DNA of 64,000 nt from Macrosoma leucophasiata (GCA_036365455.1 JAWQUS010000030.1:1612001-1676000), one strand, 5' to 3'. Shown: positions 52,556 through 62,664, counted from the stretch's first letter. A program made the numbers and translations. The notes: generated by a model not told the origin, from the sequence alone.

Positions 52556-52895
52556 AGATGCGATTGCGATCTACTCGGTTGTGCGATTCGGGTGCGGTCG
52601 GGTGTGTGATGTGTGGACTAGTGGAAAATTAATAAAGCGCGTTTCCGTGCTTCGGAGGGCACGGAAACGCGCGGCAAGGTTTAACGACTGCTATTAATAG
52701 ATAGCAGTCGTTAAACCTTGTCGCATGCCTTATGGGCTGTTTGAAAACATCCAACAGCGGGTTGGCCACTAACCTGTATCTCCACCAACCCGTATTGGAG
52801 CAGCGTGGTGGAGCAAGGCCCAGGCCTCCCTCTAAAAAGGGGAGAGACCCGTGCCCAGCAGTGACATATCAGTGGTTGCCATTATTATATATTAT
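52556..52895 (+). mobile_element. SINE-5S, 5'-worn copy with two internal hairpins
   Basis: GCGATCTACTCGGTTG at the start, GCGTTTCCGTGCTTCGG, AACAGCGGGTTGGCCAC and AGCAGTGACATATC at the end. Bases 52637-52720 hold two perfect inverted duplications made of the SINE's own sequence. Confidence 0.8.
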
Positions 52896-53238
52896 AATAT
52901 GTAACTGTTGATTATAATTTTGGTACGTATTCGGATACGTACAAAATTCCATTAATTTCTACAATGTTATGCGAAGCCGGGGCTGGTTGCTAGTGATAAA
53001 TATTACCTTCACCTACGTAATTCTTATGAAAAAATCGATAACCAAAGGAACCCTATTGGATTAACTCTCGATTATGGTAATCAAGTAGTCGGACTGGTTT
53101 AAATTGGGCGTGGATCCCTTTGCACGTTTTTTTTAAATGTTGATTACCTGCCATTGACTTGATTGATATTAATGAATATGTTAGGTGCAAAGAACTAATC
53201 ATCACTGATGATTAGTTCAAAAACATCCGGTGACATGG

Positions 53239-53332
53239 TAACTTTACGCCATTACCCGAAGGGGTAAATGCATGCATTCAAGCATTCAGAGTAAAAGTAG
53301 GCAGAGGTAAATGCATGCATTCAAGCATTCAT
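53239..53332 (-). mobile_element. SINE-B 3' tail, doubled
   Basis: CGAAGGGGTAAATGCATGC then a second copy of GGTAAATGCATGCATTCAAG. Only the tail part of SINE-B is present. Confidence 0.6.
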
Positions 53333-53480
53333 ACAATATGGGGTTCTCCTAAAATGGCGTCAAAAGAAGTCCTTCAGGGCTGGCAGCGCATTGGTAACTC
53401 CCCTGGTGTTGCAAATGTCCATAGGCGTCGGTGACCTCTTTCCCTCAGGTGGTCGGCCCGTCTGTCATCATAGTGACATT
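53333..53480 (+). mobile_element. LINE-W 3' end
   Basis: ATACAATATGGGGTTCTCC, CAGGGCTGGCAGCGCATTGG, CTGGTGTTGCAAATGTCC and CTCAGGTGG. A short 5'-truncated copy abutting SINE-B. Confidence 0.65.
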
Positions 53481-53574
53481 AAAAAGTATTATCTATTCCG
53501 TGCTTGCGTACACCCACGATTCGTCAATTATCTTTAGTTCCATGACATGTTATAAGATGTAGATCGTAAAGAAA

Positions 53575-53752
53575 TCTTCATTTTATTTAAGATTATCGTT
53601 GACAAGTTGTATATACGGCAACTCTTGAGTAAACTTCGTATGTGCGATGCAATTTGGTCAAACGCCATCTTGCGTACTAGACAAGTACTTTGTGTTTCAT
53701 CAGTATTCCACTAGGTGGCGCCTTATGTAATGGACGCTACAAGCTCATTAAA
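53575..53752 (-). mobile_element. MITE-L copy
   Basis: Reverse-complement match to 30287-30470 (CCACTAGGTGGCGCC, CTTATGTAATGGACGCTAC, GCAACTCTTGAG). Confidence 0.6.
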
Positions 53753-53756
53753 ACGT

Positions 53757-54024
53757 TCATCATGTCAGTCGAAAGATGTCCACTGCTGGACCACAGCCTC
53801 TCTATAGGGGGATAAGCTATAATCGCCACGCTTGGCATGCGGATTGGCGATCGCAGTGGCGGTAGTTTTATCGCAGGATGCTTCTGCCCATTGCGTTATT
53901 GCACTTACTACCGCCCCATTGGAATGGTTTGACCGACAATGTTTTGTTGACTGATTGCACTAGTAGAAGAATTATCTTCCAGTAGAAGTAAAATCTTCCG
54001 CTAGTGGGTGGAGGGGCCGTCACT
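53757..54024 (-). mobile_element. SINE-D, near full length
   Basis: Tail TGTCAGTCGAAAGATGTCC and CACTGCTGGACC at the left; CGCCACGCTTGGCATGCGG, TACTACCGCCCC and CACTTT head side at the right. Confidence 0.65.
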
Positions 54025-54253
54025 TTAAACACAGAAAACATTGCCCATACTTTATTTACGTAACAAGAATATATGTTCCTGGTTTTTCCTTCTGAGCACA
54101 TGCGATTCCCAGTTATATAGTTGATTGTAATTAGCCAATTACACCTGTGGCCGATTCCCATGGGTAGCAGGCAATAAATAGTTAATTTCTTTTAATGTAA
54201 TAAAGATTTAAAGGAGAATAGAGAGAATATCTGTTTCAGGTTCAATCTAAGAT

Positions 54254-54707
54254 GTATGTATGTATCTTCACGCCAGGTCCCTAACGGGGTAGGCAGAGAG
54301 TGTAGAGCGCCAGACATCCCGGTTTTGACAAACCTCTCGTGCCTCGTCTACCTTCATCATTCTCTTCATACATGCACGCCGATTCCTAAGACTTTTGACC
54401 CCACCATCAGACAGAACTCGACCTATTTGGTCATGGTAGGTCAGCCTTGGTCTTCCTGGGCCTTGCAACCATACACATTCGCATTGTATATCTGTTTAGT
54501 CATTCGCTCATTCGACATTCTTTCTATATGCCCGAACCATCGGGGCATGCCTTTTTTCATTTTTACACCGATACTATCATTCACACAAAGTCTCTTTCTT
54601 ACATCTTCATTACGAACGCGATCGGTGAGTGATACACCGCAGATCTTGCGCAAAGATCTCATCTCGACCGCGTTCAACTTACTTTCATGCTCTTTCCTGC
54701 ATATCAA
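54254..54707 (-). mobile_element. LINE-X, reverse-transcriptase C-terminus, 13-bp target duplication
   Basis: The minus strand encodes RSLRKICGVSLTDRVRNEDV, RWFGHIERMSNERMTKQIYN and, after a one-base deletion near 54465, GRPRLTYHDQIGRVL to the end SAYPVRDLA. A GTATGTATGTATC tail follows. TTCAATCTAAGAT at 54241-54253 and 54708-54720 shows a clean 5'-truncated insertion. The plus-strand frame of 153 codons is its shadow. Confidence 0.9.
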
Positions 54708-54959
54708 TTCAATCTAAGATATTTGTTTTTTTTTTTTATTTCTACATCCCTCTTACGTAATTAGGGACATTGTTTTCTTAGTTCGTTTATCTATTTATAT
54801 TTTGTAAAACTATTAGGTAAAGAATTTTACGGTCAATTTACTTTACTTCCATTTCTTCTTATTGCAGATACATAATTCTATATTATTTATTTATTTTTAG
54901 TTCATATGAAATGCTTTCCAATAATCTTTATTTATTTATTTTAGTTATTATTCTGGACA

Positions 54960-55838
54960 TATTGTAAGTACGGGGTTTTGGCGGGAACCTTGAAAGAGGC
55001 GTATGGTGCTCTTATTTTATTTCATTTTCTTGGTGTATTTTTAAGTTATGTTGAATAAAGTTGGTGGCATTTTGTTTGATATAGGTTTATTACAGTGCCC
55101 GTGTATAGTGAAATAGAATAACAGTGCGAATCACGACCTTTCAGGTTGCCTCCAAAACTTCATTGTAAATGTTCTGGTAAAGCAGCCATTGCTTTACTCG
55201 AATAACTTGATTGTAACTCACTTGACTGACATATTATACTTGATAACTTATATACTTACATATTATACTTGATGACTATATTATACTAACTTTCACGCTG
55301 CTTAAATAATACGAAATATCGTTTTACTTGACACTGGCAATATGCGTAATAGCGATGCCATAATAACAAAAAAAAAAACAAAAAAAAATTGTAAGTACAA
55401 ACAACTTACCGAAGAAACTTGCAAATAACAATTCGAAGAGTTTTGGCGGGAACCTTGAAAGAGGCGTATGGTGCTCTTATTTTATTTCATTTTCTTGGTG
55501 TATTTTTAAGTTATATTGAATAAAATTGGTGGCATTTTGTTTGATATAGGTTTATTACAGTGCCCGTGTATAGTGAAATAGAATAACAGTGCGAAAACAC
55601 GACCTTTCAGGTTGTCTCCAAAACTTCAATGTAAATGTTCTGGTAAAGTAGCCATCGCTTTACTCGAATAACTGGTAACTCACTTGACTGACATATTATA
55701 CTTGATACTTATCATACTTGATGACTATATTATGCTGGCTTTTACGCTGCTTGGATAAATACGAAGTATCGTTTTACTTGACACTGGCAATATGCGTAAT
55801 AGCGATGCCATAATAACAAAAAAAAAATTACAATTCCC
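54960..55838. repeat. Direct duplication of a 0.4-kb block, 465-bp spacing
   Basis: Unit 1 from about 54975 and unit 2 from 55440 share TTTTGGCGGGAACCTTGAAA, TTTCATTTTCTTGGTG, GTGCCCGTGTATAGTG and AGCGATGCCATAATAAC. They differ by small changes. A third copy, reversed, is at 35661-35885. Function unknown. Confidence 0.85.
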
Positions 55839-56283
55839 CACTTCGATATTAGTGAGCAAATCTGTGATAGCTGGTCAAATGACAAAATGGAGATATTTCG
55901 CCGGTTTTGTGGTATCTTGACAATATGTCGGTCATTGACCCGTCGGTGATAAAGCAGGTTTGCACTTCGATGTGGCGCGCTAAAACTAACCTTGTTTGAT
56001 AAACCAGATCACATGGTCTTCATATTTTTATACGTTTTATTATTTGAATGACGTCGTAATTGGAAGTGAAGACCACATTGGAAATCGTAAAATTGTGATA
56101 TAGTTCTTGTTTAGGGTTTCGTAGGCTACAAGGAACGCGCAGTCTTGTACAACCTCCAAACGTCCATCCTATGCTGAACTGTATTTGCGAAACTGATAAT
56201 TTTAAACTTCCGATCATAACATTTTTTAATGTAACCGTTTACACAGCGCAGCGCACACAGCGGAAGCTCTCAATAGGAAAAAA
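55839..56283. other. Unassigned sequence
   Basis: No feature supported. Confidence 0.4.
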
Positions 56284-56362
56284 TAGTTGGTAATAGATGG
56301 CGCTGCTGCTACCATAAAGCAATGCAATAGATGTGAAGGAAAGATTTGACAAATCGGGCAGG

Positions 56363-56436
56363 GCTTCAGTAGCTCAATTGGAAGAGCGGCTGGACTAGAT
56401 TCCCAGTAGGTCGCGAGTTCGAGTCTCGCCTGAAGT
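56363..56436 (+). pseudogene. tRNA-like core of T1, first of a tandem pair
   Basis: GCTTCAG acceptor start pairs with CTGAAGT except the first base. D-stem GCTC/GAGC and T-stem GCGAG/CTCGC are intact. A TTTTTC run follows. The anticodon arm is irregular. Confidence 0.6.
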
Positions 56437-56670
56437 CAAATTTTTCTTTCCATTTTTCTTTAAAAATAAAATATTTTTCACAAGCATGTGTTAATGCGAA
56501 ATAATATAAAAACAATTATTAAGGGTAAAAGCGACTTCTTTACGATATTCAATAAACTGAAAAGTCTATTATATCGGTTGCCTAACTAGCATAGTTGGTA
56601 ATAGATGGCGCTGCTGCTACCATAAAGCAATGCAATAGATGTGAAGGAAAGATTTGACAAATCGGGCAGG

Positions 56671-56744
56671 GCTTCAGTAGCTCAATTGGAAGAGCGGCTG
56701 GACTAGATTCCCAGTAGGTCGCGAGTTCGAGTCTCGCCTGAAGT
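56671..56744 (+). pseudogene. tRNA-like core of T1, second of a tandem pair
   Basis: Same as the core 308 bp upstream, apparently identical by eye. Confidence 0.6.
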
Positions 56745-56879
56745 CAAATTTTTCTTTCCATTTTTCTTTAAAAATAAAATAGGAAAAAATTCCCCTGATT
56801 TCGAAACGTTCTCCATTGGTCCGCCTATTGGTATTGGTATATAGCCTGCCTCGATAAATGGGCTATCTAACACTGAAAG

Positions 56880-56990
56880 AACTTTTCGAAACGGACCAGT
56901 AGTTTCTGATAGATAATATCTGATATTATCAGAAACTACTGGTCCGTTTCGAAAAGTTATTTCCAGCAGTTTCTGATAATATCAGAAACT
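56880..56990. repeat. Inverted triplication
   Basis: Bases 56880-56911 and 56927-56958 are perfect 32-bp inverted arms (AACTTTTCGAAACGGACCAG outside). A further palindrome AGTTTCTGATA/TATCAGAAACT lies at 56968-56990, followed by a worn copy ending GCGAAAAGTT. Confidence 0.9.
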
Positions 56991-56999
56991 ACTGGTCGT

Positions 57000-57540
57000 C
57001 GTCCGATGCGAAAAGTTCAAAGTGCATTCAAGAAAACAAACAAACTAACAAAAACATTGTCATTCTATAAAAAAAAATCCTGCATCTTTTAGAATTGGAG
57101 TAATATCCCTTACAAAAATGAAAACAAGGTGAATTCGATTACGGATCATTATGATATTACTAGGAAATCACGAAGGCGAGACAGCGGGGCATAGCTAGTA
57201 TTTATATTATTGTTAGACAGCAGAAATTTCATCCGTTGAGATTATACTCGTTATAAACAGATTTACGACGGACTTGGCTGGGTACGTCGTGTAACAATGG
57301 AATTTTATGTGGAGTTAAGTCATTTTTATGGCAATTACCTTCATACAATTTAGCTTCAATCGGATTATGGATTAAAATGTTTTTTTGAAGCGTACACCTC
57401 TATAGCACTTTTTGCAATGGGTAAAAAATGTTAAAGTCCCGTTTAAAGGACACGTCACCGTGATCGAAAATGCGTAAGACGGACATGTAACCAGAATTTA
57501 TTGCATTTGCCTACTTTTTGGGGGTCCAATTATAGCTGTC
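57000..57540. other. AT-rich DNA with a Helitron-like end
   Basis: GACAGCGGGGCATAGCTAGT near 57180-57199 looks like a Helitron-like end. Otherwise nothing. Confidence 0.35.
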
Positions 57541-57544
57541 ATGA

Positions 57545-57622
57545 TGGTGGGGGTGGTGTTGGTGGCTTTGACGGCGTTGGTGGCGTTAATGGCGTTGGTG
57601 GCGGTGGTGGTGGTGCTGCAAC
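57545..57622. repeat. GGT/GGC-rich minisatellite
   Basis: Runs of GGTGGTGG, GGCGTTGGTGGC and GTTGGTGGCG. The Gly/Val-rich frame across it is low complexity and lacks support as a gene. Confidence 0.85.
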
Positions 57623-57840
57623 AAAACTAAAAATGCACTACTTTAATATTCAAGCTTTCATTTCTGCCGGCACTCCCGGAGTACCACCCATTGTTTTTTT
57701 TTATAAATACGAGTATGTGACGGTAGTGTAGAATTATTTTATCGCCTTATACTGAGTTTAAAAATCTGGTTATTGAACTGTTCACCATGTTGAGTTCGTT
57801 CTGAAGTTTTTTTTTATATTTAAAACCGGCCAAGTATATG

Positions 57841-58145
57841 AAGCGCGCATGGCCCAGCGGCTGGTGTAGATCGTAAGCGATCTACTCGGTTAAGCACTAC
57901 GGGCGCGGTCGGATAGTGCGATGGGTGACCGCGGCAAATTAAATAGCAGTCGTTAAACCTTGTCGGAGGTCTTATGGGCGGTTTGAAAAACATCAGACAG
58001 CGGGTTGGCCACTAACCCACCCACCTCCATCAATCCGCATCGGAGCAGCGTGGTGGAGTAAGCTCCAGGCCTCCCCCGAAAAAGGAGAGAGACTCGTGCC
58101 CAGCAGTGGGACGTATAATGGGTTGCCATTATTATTATTATTATT
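57841..58145 (+). mobile_element. SINE-5S, internally deleted, 9-bp target duplication
   Basis: AAGCGCGCATGGCCCAGCGG, GGTTAAGCACTACGGGCGCG and GATGGGTGACCGC at the head, then a 60-70 bp deletion, then AGCAGTCGTTAAACC and the tail CAGCAGTGGGACGTATAATG with ATT repeats. AAGTATATG flanks at 57832-57840 and 58146-58154. Confidence 0.9.
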
Positions 58146-58324
58146 AAGTATATGTTAGACCACGCGCAATACAGTCCATTTCTTCCAGTACATTTTATAT
58201 AAGTTGGTCGACTAATACCCATAAACTTGTAAGGACTATTAAGCTAGCAGGACTATCAAGTAGTTTTCTTATTTTGTTCGAATCAAGTGGACCAACTAAG
58301 TAATTTTTAAAACCCAAAGATGAG

Positions 58325-58580
58325 TTCAGTATTCCAGATGGGGTCGTACATGGGCCTTATAAAGCTAACCGCACGTAGGTCTTATAAAGCTAGCCGCACA
58401 TGGGCCTTACAAAGCTAGGCACACATGGGCCTTATAAAGCTATAGTAGATGCCGCACTGTGAGATACTGCTTGGATTTTTTAAATTCTCCGTTTAAAGAG
58501 CTTCTTAAGACCATGACCTCTATAAATTGCCTCGCTTTTTAAAGTACTCCTCGTTATATATTATTTTATGATTTACAGGT
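58325..58580 (-). mobile_element. LINE reverse-transcriptase remnant with internal minisatellite
   Basis: The minus strand reads LYKAHVRP then a worn EYCSHLW motif. The LYKAHVR-coding stretch (TTATAAGGCCCATGTGCGG) is repeated about four times, 58346-58445. The rest is decayed. A sister copy lies at 61650-61940. Confidence 0.6.
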
Positions 58581-58974
58581 CATATCTAGAAATAGAAATA
58601 GAAAATATTTTTATTTCGAATAGATCTTTACAGATACTTTCAAAACGTCAAGAAATATAAAATACCTAGAGTGAATAACCATTACATAAAGTAAAGCAAA
58701 ATCATATATCAATAGTAAATTAAAAATTAGCATTTAAACTACTTAGTTAAAACATAATAATCACAAAATTTTTCTATTCCTTCAATGATGATAAATGAAG
58801 AAAAAGAAAAACTTATTCGTCAAGATCAAAGTTATTCACTTAGCAGAGTTCCAAGACTTGATAACAAATTTAATTTTATTAATTTTAGGAGAGATCTAGG
58901 TCGTGTGTTATTAAAAAAAAATCATGACGTCCTCTCTGCGCGATTGACTTGCACAATTCAAACAAATAAACAAA
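58581..58974. other. AT-rich DNA, nothing recognised
   Basis: No feature supported. Confidence 0.4.
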
Positions 58975-59308
58975 TGTACTTTCACATCTATACATCTATA
59001 CAAATAAATAAAATTGAAGTGTCTGTTTGTAATATCAAAATAACCGCTTTTTACTAAATGCATATGTATGTATACATGGTACATATACCAAAACAACATT
59101 TTTTACAATTTTTGTCTATCTGTCTGTCTGTTTGGCGGGGCTTATCTTGGGAACGGCTGGACCGATTTTGACGGGACTTTCACTGGCAGATAGCTGATGT
59201 AATAAGGAGTAATTTAGGCTACTTGTATACTGGCTGCGCCCACGACTTCGTCCGGATAGATACTGAACAATCATAAATTCTCACGCAAAAGTCGCGGGCA
59301 CAGCTAGT
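58975..59308 (+). mobile_element. Helitron-like element
   Basis: ATACAAATAAATAAAATTG, CCGCTTTTTACTAAATGC, CTGTCTGTCTG, GGACCGATTTTGACGGGAC, CGCCCACGACTTCGTCCGG and the end GTCGCGGGCACAGCTAGT. Uninterrupted relative of 20932-21761. Confidence 0.5.
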
Positions 59309-59921
59309 TTAAAATATTATTAGAATAAAATTGTTATCAAGTCTTGTTTTTTTTTGTTATAATTGAACTCAGAGAGAAACTCAAGGTTATCGATGTTTCA
59401 ATCGCGCTTCAGATGATTTAGAAAGATATTCTATTCATTGAACTAATTACTTTCTGAGAGCTGAGCAGTTCCTTGCAGTTTTTTTTTTGCGTCCACTTCA
59501 ATGATACTTTCGGCATTCAGCATTGAATTAGTTTTTTCGTGGTTGTTAAATTGTTTAGTCATCGCTTTAAATCATTGATAAAAGCCATAATCGTCAGGAG
59601 AGAAATTTATTCGGACTTATTTATTTTAGGATTATTCGGAATCTGTTCGGATATTTTGTAAGAATTATTAATTTCCTTTTGTAAAATGGAAAAAGCGGTT
59701 CACTGCAATACGGTTGCAGTGGTAACTGAAAATTACAGGTTTAATACAAATCATAATCATTAGTAGTATTAGTTGTAGTTGTTGCCTACGGCTTCGCTCG
59801 CGTAGATGGCATCTTTTATAAGGATTTTTGACAAAGGTTTAATAATAGTATAAAATATATACAGAATTGGATATCTAAGAAAACAATTCCAAATTATAAG
59901 CTTGTACTACTACTTTAAATT
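59309..59921. other. AT-rich DNA, nothing firm
   Basis: TTGTTGCCTACGGCTTCGCTC near 59779-59799 is Helitron-like. Otherwise unassigned. Confidence 0.35.
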
Positions 59922-60100
59922 CTTTTTTTTTTTTTTTTGTTATTTACCTAATTGAAGTGGCAAACAAGCATGCAGTTCACATTGATGTTAAGTGATGACT
60001 GCAGCCTATAGACACCCACACAAAGACCAAGGTCAAAATGCAAATGCGTTACCACTCCTGAGGCCTAAGGTGTTATGCCTCTGTGCCGGAAATTACAGGG
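59922..60100 (-). mobile_element. SINE-A, 5'-truncated
   Basis: Long T run at the left, then GTGGCAAACAAGCATGCAG to CCGGAAATTACAGGGC. The 5' 100 bp is absent. Confidence 0.88.
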
Positions 60101-60858
60101 CAAACAATCCTCAGATTCGTCGAAATAACTACCAAAAATGCTCGACCTTGTAGTCAATCATCATCTTATTTATAAGCCATGTATGTATTTTTATTATTTT
60201 TGACGACTTAGCCTCAACATTTTGTTTTATTTAAATATAAATAAAAATAGATTTTATAGGTTATAACATGTCGAAATAAATTATCTACAGCATGGCGAAA
60301 ACCGCTTTAAAATCTGTTGAGTGGTTTTAGAGGAGTTAGCGGAAATACAGACAGACGCGGAGGGCACCTTCATTTGATACTGTATGGATGATATTGATTG
60401 ATAAAGTGCTTCCGGGCCAAACTCGAATCAGTTTGTTCGAGAATCTTCGTAACCCTTTTGTCACCGAGACAATTGGGTCGTCAATATACAATTTAACTCG
60501 ATTACCCCCCGGGCTTAACCCGTGTCAACTTTCTCCAACTTTCCGAAGATTCCACACTTAATTTTAAGTTGACAACATTCGAAAATGGGGAAATTATATG
60601 AAAGTGTTACGTCGGAGGTCTGAGGATGCCTCACTTAATTAAATAAATTGGTATTTAATCAAAGATTGCGTGCCCGGGGACTTGTTTCCGTCCATGTTTT
60701 TACTTATTAATATTTTCCCAGATAATCAGCTATACAGTTAATTGTAAAACAACTTGTTCATTGTAATGATTGTATGTAAGTAGGTATTTTAATAAAGATG
60801 TTTTTTACACACACACCGTAGAAATGGGTTGAAAATAACTTTCATAATGATATTATTT
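60101..60858. other. AT-rich DNA, nothing recognised
   Basis: No feature supported. Confidence 0.4.
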
Positions 60859-61337
60859 ACTGGTGATAGAGCTGCAAGAGCTCGAGGGCGAAGGCACCAC
60901 CGTATTACCTAATCTATCTGCCACTAAGTAGTAGTGTTCAGTATCAGGTACAGCACTAGTGCCACGCGAATCACTAGTCTGCACTTCCTTATTCGTTTGT
61001 CTCTTTGTCATACTCGTCATCGTCATAGACACTCGCATTATTTGTATAACACAATTTAATGTAATTCTGTATGTCCTAAATAAATAATATAAAACAAAGA
61101 CGTTTCTCAATACCAAGACCATTAAATACGAGTATAATATGGTGTCTACTATCGTGTTTCAGTTATATGGTAATGTGTGGCCCTGTAATAACTACGAGAG
61201 ACATAACACCTTAGGGCTTAGTTGGCATCGTAACTACATTTTGAAATCTGTTTTTTTTTTGTAGATGTTTATAGGTTGCAGTCATTACTTAACATTCATG
61301 TGAAATGTATGCTTGTTTGCCACTTTCATAACCTAAG
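60859..61337 (+). mobile_element. Older SINE-A (A2) split by about 200 bp
   Basis: Head piece 60859-60941 (AAGAGCTCGAGGGCGAAGG, CTAATCTATCTGCCAC) and tail piece 61141-61337 (GTGGCCCTGTAATAAC, GTAGATGTTTATAGG). The intervening 60942-61140 has no assigned family. Confidence 0.75.
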
Positions 61338-61640
61338 GTAGTCAATGCTATGAAATTGGTAATTAAAAATAAGTAATTTGGAGTTATTAAGCAATTGAAA
61401 ATCAATCATATTTAGAAATCTCACATCGTGGTAGCCAATCGCTATATGAAATTAGATTGGTACTAATAAGTTATTTAAGTACCTTCGTTATAAGTAAAAA
61501 AAAAAAAGAAAAAACATTTATTGGCGCAGCCGATCAAAGTACACTTCAATATACTCGTAGAGTGTGTATGAAGCTATGAAGTTGATATTTTAATGGTGAG
61601 ACTAGTTTCTAGTTTTTTCTAGTTTCTCTATTAAATACTG
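61338..61640. other. AT-rich DNA, nothing recognised
   Basis: Contains GTGTGTATGAAG-type words that recur near 62297-62315, so a short local repeat is present. Confidence 0.35.
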
Positions 61641-61649
61641 TTGTAAAGA

Positions 61650-61940
61650 TGAGGGCAGTATTCCATATGGGGTCGCTTGTGGACCTTATAAAGCTAACCG
61701 TACGTAGGTCTTATAAAGCTATCCGCATATAGGCCTTATAAAGCTAGCCGCACATAGGCTTAATAAAGCTAGCCGCACGTGGGCCTTATAAAGCTATAGT
61801 AGATGCCCCGCTGTGAAATACTGAATGGATTTTTTTAAATTCTCCGTTTAAAGAGCTTTTAGCATGACGGTCTATAAGATGCCTTGCTTTGTAAAGTACT
61901 CTTCGTTGTATATTATTTTATGATTTACAGGTCTTATCTT
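61650..61940 (-). mobile_element. LINE reverse-transcriptase remnant with internal minisatellite
   Basis: Same segment as 58325-58580: GCAGTATTCCATATGGGGTC, then about five units around TATAAAGCTAGCCGCACATA at 61680-61798, then ATTCTCCGTTTAAAGAGC. Confidence 0.6.
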
Positions 61941-62038
61941 AGTCATGTGAAATTTCAACGAATCCATGACGTCCTGATGAAATTAAATTGGCACTCGTAA
62001 GTTATTGTAGAACCTTCGTTATAAGTAGAACCTTCCTT

Positions 62039-62281
62039 ACTGGTGGTACTAATATACTTGCCGCTAAATGGTAGTGTTCAACACTATCGTGTTCCGGTCA
62101 GGTGGTAATGTACGGCCCTGTAATTTCCGGCACAGAGGCATAAGACCTTAGGCCTCAGGAGTGGTAACGCATCTGCATTTTGACCTTGGTCTTTGTGTGG
62201 GTGTCTATAGGCTGCAGTCATCACTTAATATCAATGTGAACTGCATGCTTGTTTACCACTTCCATTACATAAAAAAAAAAG
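62039..62281 (+). mobile_element. SINE-A with head deletion
   Basis: TTACTGGTGGTACTAATATA shows that about 50 bp between the head and CTTGCCGCTAAATGG are missing. Otherwise complete to the A tail. Confidence 0.88.
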
Positions 62282-62382
62282 TATACTTCAATATAGAGTG
62301 TGTATGAAGTGGATATTTTATTGGTGGGACTAGTTTCTAGTTTTTACTTGTTTCTCGATTAAATACTGTTATCCGTGATTTC

Positions 62383-62664
62383 ATGATATGTTCTTAGGTT
62401 TTCGCGAGCTACACTCATTGAAGTAAAACTATTTTTACGGATTTATCTCGCGTATTTTAAACTAAAATGATTTTTAAAATCAACCCGACGTTTCGGTCCC
62501 TTTTCAGCTTCCGTGGTCCCGGGCAGACTGAGGTGACATTTGTCTGACAGAAGTTTGAAAAAATAATATGTAGCTACCTCCATCGATTTCGTAAACGCCT
62601 TTTAAAAATCATTTTTTTTAGTTTAATATACGCGAGATAAGTCCGTAAAAATAGTTTTATTTCA
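62383..62664 (-). mobile_element. FB-1, complete copy with 12-bp target duplication
   Basis: Left end ATGATATGTTCTTAGG, right end ATAGTTTTATTTCA. The inner arms CGGATTTATCTCGCG and CGCGAGATAAGTCCG are inverted. ATCCGTGATTTC flanks at 62371-62382 and 62665-62676. About 45 bp present in the 18.5-kb copy are missing. Confidence 0.85.

Larger units (their letters stand above)
52270..52994 (+). mobile_element. Helitron-like element split by MITE-S and SINE-5S
   Basis: Pieces 52270-52379 (CATAACAACTGGACTG) and 52900-52994 (GCGAAGCCGGGGCTGGTTGC, TAGTG) could be the two ends of one element of the CTAGT-ending family. Tentative. Confidence 0.3.
56284..56783 (+). mobile_element. T1 tRNA-like unit, tandem pair
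   Basis: A 308-bp unit starting TAGTTGGTAATAGATGGCGC at 56284 starts again at 56592; the second is cut short after the tRNA-like core and its T-rich flank. The two are nearly identical over the shared part, so the duplication is recent. Confidence 0.9.

Noticed and set aside
54256..54717. 153-codon plus-strand frame
   Set aside because: It is the antisense shadow of the LINE-X reverse-transcriptase frame.
56363..56744. Two functional tRNA genes in tandem
   Set aside because: The cores lie in a dispersed repeated unit, the anticodon arm has an irregular loop, and other copies are mutated. tRNAscan-SE would be needed to overturn this.
57501..57731. Glycine-rich protein gene
   Set aside because: The Gly/Val stretch comes from a GGT/GGC minisatellite. 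No signal peptide, splice sites or promoter support it.
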